From Symbiodinium natans (taxonomy: Eukaryota; Sar; Dinophyceae; Suessiales; Symbiodiniaceae), in contig CAJNDS010001293.1 in the NCBI GenBank assembly GCA_905221605.1, positions 1 to 24,285 of the forward strand: a stretch of 24,285 bases of DNA. The letters run 5' to 3'. The notes beneath the pieces were generated by a model. It was not told where the DNA came from. It saw only the letters and a list, made by a program, of their open reading frames with translations, and searched no databases. Positions 1 to 8,348 of the stretch are shown here, one piece after another. The first letter of the stretch is position 1, and the number at the start of each line of letters is the position of its first letter. The position numbers and the translations under genes were made by a program.

Positions 1-30
1 GAGAGAAGAGAGAAGAGAGAAGAGAGAAGG
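1..30. repeat. Short (GAGAGAA)n purine microsatellite at window edge
   Basis: Four tandem copies of a 7-bp all-purine unit GAGAGAA open the window, so the tract may continue to the left. A related GAGAGAAGAGAGA tract lies near the right end (about 24006-24021). Both probably mark the same position in the repeat family that occupies the two window ends. Confidence 0.8.
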
Positions 31-1245
31 ATGAGATGTTTCCTTGCGTGTTCATGTTTTTACTTCCCAGGATCAGAGCTGAACAGATCTAGAGGAGAGG
101 AGAGGGAGTTTCTTCTTTTCCGCTTATTTATCCGTTGTTTCTCAAGAAAACAGAGAGAGATGCACTCTTGTCCAGTACTGTGCCTTCCTCTCTGGCTGAC
201 TGAGAAAAGACAAGATCAAGGACATCAAAGGGACAGGGAAACCAATCTATCCCTAAAAAAGGAACAGAAGACATAGGATCGCAGGCAAATGAGAGCGAAC
301 ACGGGAAATCAACCCTGCTCCAGGGAAGAGGGAGCCTCCTTCTGCAACGGACAAAACAAAGCTTTCTTCCCTTTCTCTTAGCACTCTTGTCAGTTCCATG
401 CACTTTTCTTTCTCTTGTCTGTTCCTGGCCCCTTCTTCTTGTATAAAAGTTCTTCTCCCCTGCAAGAAAACAGCCAGAGCGGAGAATCGGAGAGGAGGGG
501 GAGTCTCTTCCCAGTCTTATGTACCCAGTCTTCTCAATAAGAAAAAAGAGAGAGGAGCACTCTTGTCCAGCTTCCCTCCTACTGTGTCTTCCTCTCTCGC
601 TGACTGAGAAAAGACAAGATCAAGGACAGCGCAGGGGTTTTTTCGTTTATCTATCCCTTTGAATCTCCTCAAAAAAAGGAACAACACGGGAAATCAACCC
701 TGCTCCACGGGGAGAGGGAGCCCCCTTTCTGCAACGGACAAAACAAAGCTTCTTGTTTTCACTCTCTTTCCCTCGGTTTTTGTCAAAAAGAGAAGACAGA
801 AGCACTCTTGTCAGCTCCTTGCACTTTCTCTCTGGTGTCTGTTCCTGGTTCCTCTTCTTATATAAAAGTTCTTCTCCTCTGCAAGATAAGAGCCAAGGCA
901 GAGATTCAGACAGGAGGGGAGTCTCTTCTCAGTCTTATGTGCCCAGTCATCTCAATAAAGAGAGAGAAGCATTCTTGCCCATGCGTTGTTGTTTCCCTTC
1001 TACTGTCCATTCCTCTCTCGCAGAGTGCAGACTGAGAAAAGACAAGATTAATTTAGGACAGCCAAAGTGGGGACAGGGAAACCTTATTTGTCCTCTTTAG
1101 TAGCTTAGCACTTCCCTTGAATACCTACAATCGACAAAATTGGAGACATAGGAACGAGGGACAGAAAGAAAACAAAAGAGATGGTATAAGGGAACTCAGC
1201 CGCTGCAGGGGAGGAGGTCCCTTCTTGCAACGAACGTGGCGATTT
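31..1245. repeat. Diverged ~385-bp repeat family, left copies (three units)
   Basis: At least three imperfect copies follow one another, roughly 92-490, 491-908 and 909-1245. The string ACGGGAAATCAACCCTGCTC starts at 301 and again at 686, a spacing of 385 bp. TCTGCAACGG recurs at 341 and 728, and a diverged form near 1223. Each unit carries an ACTCTTGTCC-type block, a TCTTCCTCTCTCGCTGACTG-type block and GAGAAAAGACAAGAT. Copies differ by many indels, and ORFs in different copies do not stay in a common frame, so I see no coding signal. The sequence is strongly purine/pyrimidine skewed. The family reappears in the same orientation at 23441-24285. It could be a decayed tandem satellite or remnants of LTR-type elements. 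Confidence 0.75.
861..959 (+). promoter_or_regulatory. TATA-like and polyA-signal-like motifs within the 385-bp family
   Basis: TATAAAA occurs at 861-867 and AATAAA at 954-959, about 90 bp apart. The paralogous unit has TATAAAA at 442-448 and a mutated AATAAG near 536. This spacing resembles the U3/R layout of an LTR, but I see no primer-binding site, polypurine tract boundary or retroelement protein. In skewed, AT-containing repeats such motifs can arise by chance. Low confidence. Confidence 0.15.
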
Positions 1246-1515
1246 TGCGAAAGGCTGAAAGTTAATGGTCTACCTGCTTTAGTCGGGGCCCCTCTACTAA
1301 GTCATTTTGGCTGGGCTATTCAAGTGGCTGGCCTGCAACCCAACCATTTGGTCTCTGACACTGCTCCTGCCTGTCCGAAACGTGTTGCCTTGCCTTTTGC
1401 TTGCGGCCTCTTTGCTGCCGTTGCATTTCGACCCACAGTGTGCCATTGTGCGAAGCTGCACGCCCGCTCTCCCATCAGAAATCGCGCGAGTCGCATAGAT
1501 GAGCTTGAAAAGAAA

Positions 1516-1557
1516 ACCCTAGACACTTCACCGTAAACCCTACACGTGAAACCCTAA
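1516..1557 (-). repeat. Telomere-like CCCTAAA fragments
   Basis: Three AAACCCTA-type words lie about 17-18 bp apart (near 1517, 1534 and 1550), ending in GAAACCCTAAATG. They match the C-rich strand of the TTTAGGG telomere repeat but are interrupted by unrelated bases, so this is at best a degenerate interstitial tract. G-rich-strand copies lie about 520 bp to the right. Confidence 0.45.
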
Positions 1558-1684
1558 ATGCTCCACAAGGGGCGGGTCCCTATAGGGTTTCAGGTTTGTA
1601 GTCCCCACACCTTGAAGCCTTATAGGGTTTATTGTTCAACCATGAACCCCAGACCTTTCAGATTCACCGTGTATTTAACAACAA

Positions 1685-1733
1685 GAATGTTTCACAGTAA
1701 TTTTCGTTCGAGCACCTGTCCCAACAATAGGTT
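1685..1733 (+). repeat. Direct repeat copy 1 with hairpin end
   Basis: This 49-bp segment begins GAATGTTTCA and ends CAATAGGTT. It is a diverged match to 1872-1919, offset 187 bp. Its last part can fold as ACCTGT / ATAGGT around a 7-nt loop, with one G-T pair where the second copy has a Watson-Crick pair. Origin unknown; a decayed MITE or small duplication is possible. Confidence 0.5.
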
Positions 1734-1871
1734 AGTTGGAGGGTATATCGTTGTTATTCCGTTTTGCGGGGCGTTCGCGTGCACGGGGCATGAAGGGCAT
1801 GAACTCGCATGCACGGGCATGAATTCAAAAAATGAAGTATCTGCTCACAGTATTCTCGTGATACCGTGTCC

Positions 1872-1919
1872 GAATGTTTCATAATCTTTTTAAAAAACAA
1901 CCTATCCCAAGAATAGGTT
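1872..1919 (+). repeat. Direct repeat copy 2 with perfect 7-bp hairpin
   Basis: This is the partner of 1685-1733. AACCTAT (1899-1905) and ATAGGTT (1913-1919) are exact reverse complements around the 7-nt loop CCCAAGA. There is no T-run after the hairpin and no adjacent gene, so it is not called a terminator. Confidence 0.5.
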
Positions 1920-2057
1920 CCCACGGCGTCCTCTCCCCTAGAGCTTAGGGGTAGGTCTTTGGGGTTCAGTGCGAAAGAAACACACGGTGTAGTCTCTCTG
2001 TTTCGCCTCTAGGGAGGTAGGTAGGCTCTTGTTTTATTATATTTCTTGTTTTTCGGG

Positions 2058-2080
2058 CTTAGGGTTTAGGGTTAGGGTTT
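2058..2080 (+). repeat. Interstitial TTTAGGG telomere-like tract
   Basis: CTTAGGG, TTTAGGG, TTAGGG and TTT follow each other without interruption, then degenerate into AGTGTTGGGG. This is about three telomere-type units of the Arabidopsis/plant-algal kind, in G-strand orientation on the + strand. It is the main clue to lineage. It is far too short to be a functional telomere end. Confidence 0.6.
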
Positions 2081-2213
2081 AGTGTTGGGGTTTTGAAGCA
2101 GTCTTCAGAGGAGCGTGATGGCCCTATTCGATAACTCTGTTAATCGTAGCAGTAGTATAGGCTAGTATGAAAACAAAGAAAGAGGTCAAATCATACATAA
2201 AGGTTCCTGCCTC
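2081..2213. other. Short unique spacer before the TATC microsatellite
   Basis: About 130 bp of non-repetitive sequence lies between the telomere-like tract and the microsatellite. It ends in AAGGTTCCTGCCTC directly before the TATC units. An AGGTTCCT word on the opposite strand also lies next to the TATC tract at 16705-16743. No gene is visible. Confidence 0.4.
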
Positions 2214-2557
2214 ATCTATATATCTATCTATCTATATATCTATATATCTATATATCTATATATCTATATATCTATATATCTTTATATCTATATATCTATA
2301 CATCTATATATCTTTATATCTTTATATCTATATATCTATATATCTATATATCTATATATCTATATTATATATCTATATTTCTATATATCTATATATCTAT
2401 ATTTTTTTTATCTATCTATATCTATCTATATCTATCTATATCTATCTATATCTATATCTATCTATATCTATATCTATCTAATATCTATCTATATCTATCT
2501 ATATCTATCCTACCTATCTATACGATCTATCTTCTATCTATCTATACTATCTTCTAT
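2214..2557. repeat. TATC / TATATATC compound microsatellite
   Basis: Roughly 340 bp consist almost entirely of TATC and TATATATC units, with occasional TTTATATC variants and a T8 run at 2402-2409. The left half is mostly TATATATC and the right half mostly TATCTATC. The frame encoding Ile/Tyr/Ser strings is a microsatellite translation, not a protein. Confidence 0.97.
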
Positions 2558-2859
2558 TTCTCCTCGAATCATTTTTTCCATTATTTTTATTAATTAAAAA
2601 TCCTCAACTTCGATTATGAATTTTTGACATTTCAGTATCCTTTAAATATAAATTCCAGATTTCAATTATGATTATGAATTTTTGGTTTCCCCTTATTTCT
2701 AAATATAATTAAAAATCTCAAATCTGAAAATATATTATTGGCTTTCCTGTATTTCTCAATATATTTATAAGCCTGAAATGGAATTATGATTTATTGATTT
2801 TGCTTATTTCTTAAAAATATTTGAAAATATGATATGATTTGATTCTTTACCAAAATTTC
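2558..2859. repeat. AT-rich degenerate short repeats
   Basis: GATTATGAATTTTT occurs near 2613 and 2668, with weaker copies (ATTATTGGCTTTCCTG near 2737, AATTATGATTTATTG near 2783), giving a rough 55-70-bp periodicity of very AT-rich sequence. No gene is visible. It grades directly into the inverted repeat that follows. Confidence 0.45.
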
Positions 2860-3381
2860 TTCGTCAAATGAATCCAAGAATGGATTCATTTGGCGAAGAA
2901 TCTTTGACAAAGATTCCAATTATTCAAATTATTTCTGCCAAATAAATATGATTTTTCTTCTCTTCTCTTCTCTTCTTTTCTCTTCTCTTCTCATTTCTGC
3001 TCTTCTTTTCTCTTCTAAGAGAAATTCGCAAATTCTTTGATAATCTTCTTTCAGAAATTTCTCCTAGATTCATTTGGCGAAGGATTTTTGACAAAACGCC
3101 AAATGAAAACAAAATAGATTTATTTGGCAGAAATGAATTGAATGATTCAATTCTTTGCCAAAAAATATTCACTAAATGAACCCAAGAGAAATTTATGAAA
3201 AGCAGATCGTCAAAGAATTTGCGAATTTCTCTTAGAAGAGAAGAGAAGAAAAGATATATCGAAATACGATTTTTTGTCAAATGAAAAAAGATAAATTTAT
3301 TTGGTAGAATATTTCGAATGATTATATTCTTTGCCAAAAAATCTTCGCCAAATGAATAAAGGAATGGAATCATTTGACGAA
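2860..3381. repeat. ~520-bp inverted repeat (head-to-head satellite copies)
   Basis: The two halves are reverse complements about a centre near 3121-3125. The best-preserved part is 3001-3045 against 3205-3249, 45 bp with three mismatches. The outer ends also match (2860 pairs with 3381), and arms are about 225-235 bp. Each arm is a diverged copy of the 263-bp satellite that follows, recognised by its ATTCATTTGGCGAAG words. Smaller hairpins are nested inside: 2860-2876 with 2881-2897 (17-bp arms, one mismatch, 4-nt loop), and GAATCTTT-GAC-AAAGATTC at 2898-2916 and again at 3382-3400. A polypyrimidine TCTTC tract sits at about 2951-3016. Confidence 0.85.
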
Positions 3382-4980
3382 GAATCTTTGACAAAGATTC
3401 TAATCATTCGTCATCCATTCCCTTCCTGCCAAATCAAATATGATTGAGGATCTCCTAAAGAGAAATATTCGAAAATAATCTTCTTTTCAGAGATTTCTTC
3501 TGGAATCATTGGACGAAGATTTTTTGACGAAGAATCTAATCATTCATTTCATTTCTGGCAAACCAAATATGATTGGAAATTTCCTAATGAGAAATCCTCT
3601 GGATCCTGAAGACCTTCCTTTTGAAGATTTATTCTGGATTCATTCGGCGAAGGATTTTTGGCGAAGAATCTAATCATCCATTCCCTTCCTGCCAAATCAA
3701 ATATGGTTGAGGATCTCCTAAAGGGAAATATTCTAAAATCATCTTCTTTTCAGAGATTTCTTCTGGAATCATTGGACGAAGATTGTTTGGCGAAGAATCT
3801 AATAATTCATTTCATTTCTGGCAAACCAAATATGATTGGACATTTCCTAATGAGAAATCCTCCGAATCCTGAAGACCTTCCTTTTGAAGATTTTTTCTGG
3901 ATTCATTTGGCGAAGGATTTTTGGCGAAGAATCTAATCATCCATTCCCTTCCTACCAAATCAAATATGATTGAGGATCTCTTAAAGAGAAATATTCTAAA
4001 ATAATCTTCTTTTCAGAGATTTCTTCTGGAATCATTGGACGAAGATTGTTTGACGAAGAATCTAATCATTCATTTCATTTCTGGCAAGCCAAATATGATT
4101 GGAAATATCCTAATGAGAAATCCTCTGAATCCTGAAGATCTTCTTTTTAAAGATTTTTTCTAGATTCATTTGGCGAAGGTTTTTTGGCGAAGAATCTAAT
4201 CATCCATTTCCTTCCTGCCAAATCAAATATGATTGAGGACCTCCTAAAGAGAAATATTCTAAACTAATCCTCTTTTCAGAGATTTCTTCTGGAACCATTG
4301 GACGAAGATTGTTTGGCGAATAATCTAATCATTCATTTCATTTTTGGCAAACCAAATATGATTGGAAATTTCCTAATGGGAAATTCTCTGAATCCTGAAG
4401 ATCTTCTTTTTAAAGATTTTTTCTGGGTTCATTTGGCGAAGGTTTTTTGGCGAAGAATCTAATCATCCATTCCATTCCTGCCAAATCAAATATGATTGAG
4501 GATCTCCTAAAGAGAAAAATTCCAAAATAATCTTCTTTTCAGAGATTTCTTCTCGAATCATTGGACGAAGATCATTTGGCGAAGAATCTAATAATTCATT
4601 TCATTTCTGGCAAGCCAAATATGATTGGAAATTTCCTAATGAGAAATCCTCTGAATCCTGAAGACCTTCCTTTTGAAGATTCTATATGTCCATACGCATT
4701 TCTGGTTCTTAATTGGTGCTTTTGGGAGCAGAAGCCTCTTGCGCCGGGATCCATCTCGACATTCCTTCTTTTTTCTGGATTCATTTGGCGAAGGATTTTT
4801 GACGAAGAATCTAATCATCCATTCCCTTCCTACCAAATCAAATACTCTTAAAGAGAAATATTCTAAAATAATCTTCTTTTCAGAGATTTCTTCTGGAATC
4901 ATTGGACGAAGATTATTTGGCGAAGAATCTAATCATTCATTTCATTTGTGGCAAACCAAATATGATTCTAAATTTCCGCA
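3365..4980 (+). repeat. 263-bp dimeric satellite array
   Basis: The B-monomer word TGGAATCATT (or variant) starts at 3501, 3764, 4027, 4290 and 4553, exactly 263 bp apart, and again at 4894 after a 341-bp step caused by an insertion. The A-monomer word TGGATTCATT (or variant) starts at 3635, 3898, 4161 and 4424. So each 263-bp unit is a dimer of related ~134- and ~129-bp monomers, both carrying GGCGAAGAATCTAATCAT and CAAATATGATTG. The first A monomer (3365) adjoins the inverted repeat. The array ends abruptly near 4980. Small ORFs occur but are broken differently in each copy. Confidence 0.93.
4681..4768. mobile_element. ~88-bp insertion of foreign sequence in a satellite unit
   Basis: One A/B dimer is interrupted after GAAGAT by about 88 bp that resemble nothing else in the window (TCTATATGTCCATACG at the start, GCGCCGGGATCC near the end) and are GC-richer than the host. 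GACCTTCCTTT (4663-4673) and GACATTCCTTC (4758-4768) bracket most of it, with 9 of 11 bases identical. They could be a decayed target-site duplication or a microhomology junction. No terminal inverted repeats are evident, so the mobile-element label is tentative; it could be filler DNA from break repair. An 11-bp deletion occurs further right in the same unit. Confidence 0.4.
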
Positions 4981-4984
4981 AATA

Positions 4985-6180
4985 GTGCAAACCCCAATAC
5001 CCACTAGTGGACTTCAGTGGAAAGCCACTACCCACTAGTGCAAATCCCACTAAAATCCCACTTCTGGAAATCCCACTACCCGCGAGTGGAAATCCCACTA
5101 AAATCCCACTTGTGGAAATCCCACTACCCACTCGTGGACTCCAGTGGAAAGCCACTACCCACTAGTGGAAATCCCAGTAAAATCCCACTAGTCATTACCC
5201 ACTATTGGACTCCAGTGGAAAGCCACTGGAAAGCCACTACCCACTAGTGGAAATTTTAGTAAATTTCCACTAGTGGAAATCCCACTAAAATCCCACTAGT
5301 GGGAATCCCACTACCCACTAGTGGACTCCAGTGGACAGCCACCCACTAAAATCCCTCTGGTGGGAATCCCACTACCCACTAGTGGAAATCCTTCTAAAAT
5401 CCCACTAGTGGAAATCCCACTACTCACTAGTGGACCCCAGTGGAAAGCCACTACCCGCTAGTGGAAATCCCATAGCCCACTATTGAACTCCAGTGGAAAG
5501 CCACTACCCACTAGTGGAAATCCCACTAAAATCCCACTAGTGGAATTGCCACTACCCACTAGTGGACTCAAGTGGAAAGCCACCAGCCACTAGTGGATCC
5601 CACTAAAATCCCACTAGTAGAAATCCCATTACCCTAGTGGACTCCAGTCGAAAGCCACTACCCACTAGTGGAAATCCCACTAAAAGCCCACTATGAAAAA
5701 TCCCACTACCCACGGAAATCCCATTAAAAATCACACTAGTGGAAATCCCACTACCCACTAGTCGACTCCAGTGGAAAGCCACTACCCACTAGTGGAAATC
5801 CCATTAAAATGCAAATAGTGGAAATCCCACTACCCACTAGTGGACTCCAGTACAAAGCCACTACCCACGAGTGGAAATCCCACTAAAATCCCACTTGGAC
5901 TCCAGTGGACAGCCACTACCCACGGAAATCCCATTAAAATCACACTAGTGGAAATCCCACTACCCACTAGTGGACTCCGGTGGAAGCCATTACCCACTAG
6001 TGGAAATCCCATTAAAATGCAAATAGTGGAAATCCCACTACACACTAGTGGACTCCAGTGGAAAGCCACTACCCACGAGTGCAAATCCCACTACCCACTC
6101 GTGGACTCCAGTGGAAAGCCACTACCCACTAGTGGAAATCCCAGTAAAATCCACTAGTCATTACCCACTAGTGGACTCCA
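4985..6180. repeat. CCACTAGTGG-centred palindromic repeat array
   Basis: About 1.2 kb are built from a few words: CCCACTAGTGG, GGAAATCCCACTAAAATCCC, and GGACTCCAGTGGAAAGCC. The 10-bp palindrome CCACTAGTGG or a one-base variant occurs more than twenty times. The GGACTCCAGTGG block returns every ~60-125 bp, so the higher-order period is irregular. The words are themselves partial inverted repeats (CCACT / AGTGG), so a single strand could fold back in many registers. ORFs of 70-105 codons on both strands are frame-independent products of the repeat and show no domain. Confidence 0.93.
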
Positions 6181-7090
6181 GCCCCATAGTTTTGGAAAAG
6201 ATGGTTTTTTTTTGGTTTTTTTGTTTTTTTGGTGTTTTTTTGGGTTTTCTCGACAAAAAGATGGCTTTTTGGCTCGAAACCGTCTTTTTCTCGAGAAAAA
6301 GATGGTTTTGAGCAACCATCCTTCGAAAAACCATCTTTTTCTCGAGAAAACAAAAAAAACCAAAAAAACCATCTTTTGGAGGCCCCAGCCCCATAGTTTT
6401 GGAAAAGATGTTTTTTTTTTGCTTTTTTGGTTTTCTCGACAAAAAGATGGTTTTTTGGCTCGAAACCGTCTTTTTCTCGAGAAAAAGATGGTTTTGAGCA
6501 ACCATCCTTCGAAAAACCATCTTTTTCTCGAGAAAAAGATGGTTTTACCAGGAGAAGACCTCCAAAAACCATCTTTTTCTCGAGAAAAAGATGGTTTCGA
6601 ACCAAAAAACCATCTTTTTCTCGAGAAAACAAAAAAAACAAAAAAAACTCAAAAAAAAACCATCTTTTGGAGGCCCCAGCCCCGCAGTTTTGGAAAAGAT
6701 TGTTTTTTTTTTTTTTGTTTTTTTGGTTTTCTCCACAAAAAGATGGTTTTTTGGCTCGAAACCGTCATTTTCTCGAGAAAAAGATGGGTTTGAGCAACCA
6801 TCCTTCGAAAAACCATTTTTTTCTTGAGAAAAAGATGGTTTTACCAGGAGAAGACCTCCAAAAACCATCTCTTTCTCGAGAAAAAGATGGTTTCGAACCA
6901 AAAAAACCATCTTTTTCTCGAGAAAACCAAAAAAACCAGCTTTTGGAGGCCCCAGCCCCATAGTTTTGGAAAAGATGGTTTTTTTTTGTTTTTTTTGTTT
7001 TTTTTTGGTTTTCTCGAGAAAAAGATGGTTTTTTGGTTGGAAACCATCTTTTTCTCGAGAAAAAGATGGTTTTACCAGGAGAAGACTTCT
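6179..7090. repeat. CTCGAG-centred long-palindrome array with higher-order units
   Basis: The core is a palindrome of two 17-nt arms, AAAACCATCTTTTTCTC and its exact reverse complement, meeting at CTCGAG; a perfect 34-bp copy is 6513-6546. Many further copies have small changes in flank or centre. A marker block GGCCCCAGCCCCATAGTTTTGG (or variant) recurs with its GCCCC at 6181, 6389, 6679 and 6955, giving higher-order units of about 208, 290 and 276 bp. Long T/A runs separate them. Because the cores are palindromic, both strands translate to the same peptide words (FSREKDGF, NHLFLEK). ORFs up to 193 codons here are therefore artefacts. Confidence 0.92.
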
Positions 7091-8047
7091 AATCCTTTAG
7101 GTATTGCCTAAACCTTTAATCCTAAACCTTTAACTTTAAACCCTGCAGGGTTAACCCCGTGAGAAATTTTGAGATAGACACCGAAAAGACCCTAAACCTT
7201 CTTACAGGGTGTAATGGTTTAAAAGCCGATGTATACCTGCAGGTGCTAGATCCATATAGGGTGCTAAGGTTCTGACCCTGAAGGGTTTAGGGTTAAGGCT
7301 TAAATGCCCTCTAGGTTTAAATGCCTAAGCCTTAAACCCCAAACCTTCAAACCTTCATCCTATGGGGTTTGAAGGTCAAGGGTTTAGGCTTGATTGCCGA
7401 GGGCTTTAGGGTCCTGACCCTAGAGGGTTTAGGGTTAAGGAATAGATGCCTAAACCTTAAACCCTTAAGGCTTAAACTCTATGGGCTTAGGTTTAAATGT
7501 CTAAATCTTAAACCCTAAGCCTTTAAACCTTCACACTACAAAGTTCAAAATTGCATACTTAGGTTTAAATGCCTAAATCTTAAACCCCAAACCTTTAAAC
7601 CTTAACCCTATAGGGTTTAAAGGTTAAGGGTTTATTGTTAATTGCCGTCTTAGGTTTACATGTCTGAATCTTTAACCCTAAAACTTTAAACCTTCACCCT
7701 ATAGGGTTTAAAGGTTAAGGGTTTCGATTTAGTTGCAAGCTTAGATTTAAATGTCTAAGTAAAGAATTCTAAACCTTCAAATCTGGGTTGAAGGTTAAGG
7801 GTTCAACATGAACTGCCGGCATAGGTCTAAATACCTAAACCTTAAACTTAAACCCTAAACCATTAAATATCTTTACCCTATAGGGTTTTAAGGTTAAAGG
7901 CTTAGCGTTAATTGCCGGAACGGTTTAAATGCCTAAATCTTAAGCCCGAAACCTTTAAACCTTAGCCCAACAGGGCTTAAAGGTTAAGGGTTTAAAATTA
8001 ATTGAAGTCTGAGATTTACATGCTTAAATCTTAAATCCTAAACCTTT
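7091..8047. repeat. Telomere-like degenerate ~90-bp tandem repeat
   Basis: The sequence is dominated by TTTAAACC / GGTTTAAA, CCCTAAAC and TTAGGG-like words. The central dyad ACCCTATAGGGTTT, or a degenerate form, starts near 7606, 7697, 7876 and 7966, with a degraded copy near 7786, fitting a ~90-bp period; earlier copies (near 7358, 7477, 7534) are less regular. Most units also share an ATTGCCG word before GGTTTA-AATGCCTAA. It looks like telomere-derived sequence amplified as a longer unit around a head-to-head CCCTA/TAGGG junction. No ORF of note. Confidence 0.8.
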
Positions 8048-8068
8048 TCAAGAGCGCGGGGCTCTTGA
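8048..8068. other. Perfect 8-bp hairpin at the boundary to the GC-richer leader
   Basis: TCAAGAGC (8048-8055) and GCTCTTGA (8061-8068) are exact reverse complements around the 5-nt loop GCGGG. It sits exactly where the AT-rich telomere-like repeats end and the unique leader of the 32-bp array begins, 15 bp before an ATG. Function unknown. Confidence 0.5.
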
Positions 8069-8348
8069 GGTCCAGCAAACGACATGGCAGCTTGGGGTGT
8101 CTGTCTGTCTGTGGCTCAGCTTGTACTCCTTGTACGAACACAGCCGCACCACCAGAGGCTCACTTTTCCTCACACTGCAGCACCGAAGTCCATTGGCCAG
8201 TCAGGCGGTCCTACCTCTACCGCAGAAGGCGACCACACGACCACAAAGCACAACAACATGCGACCTGTTGCCTGCATGTCTTATGCTGCTTCTGCTTGTG
8301 TTCCGATGCCTACGGCATGTCCTGGAACCACAACGGCCAAAGCCAGGG
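8069..8348 (+). other. Unique leader preceding the 32-bp array
   Basis: About 280 bp of GC-richer, non-repetitive sequence separate the telomere-like repeats from the first 32-bp unit. All three + strand frames are open from about 8097 into the array. I recognise no domain, and the DNA does not look like a tRNA or other structured RNA. It might be a fragment of a former gene next to which the satellite expanded. Confidence 0.55.

Larger units (their letters stand above)
1246..2057. other. Low-repeat intergenic stretch, no recognisable gene
   Basis: This is mostly single-copy sequence. It holds a short direct duplication (CGCGTGCACGGGGCATGAA at 1776-1794 and a one-base-shorter variant at 1806-1823), TATAGGGTTT motifs near 1580 and 1621, and the hairpin repeats annotated separately. 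A reading frame of 139 codons (1117-1536, +) runs in from the left repeat, but it has no ATG (its first possible start is TTG) and no recognisable domain. I treat it as spurious. Confidence 0.6.

Noticed and set aside
442-448. TATA box as a real promoter
   Set aside because: It lies in a decayed repeat with no downstream gene; kept only as a weak LTR-like hint.
1117-1536. 139-codon + strand ORF
   Set aside because: It has no ATG (first candidate start is TTG), begins inside the 385-bp repeat family, and has no recognisable domain.
1899-1919. Hairpin as an intrinsic terminator
   Set aside because: There is no downstream T-run, no upstream gene and the setting is eukaryotic.
2167-2481. 104-codon ORF encoding Ile/Tyr/Ser strings
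   Set aside because: It is the translation of the TATC/TATATATC microsatellite.
6168-6963. Overlapping ORFs of 115-193 codons on both strands with KPSFSREKDGF words
   Set aside because: The palindromic CTCGAG array produces the same peptide on both strands; no start, domain or frame preference is evident.
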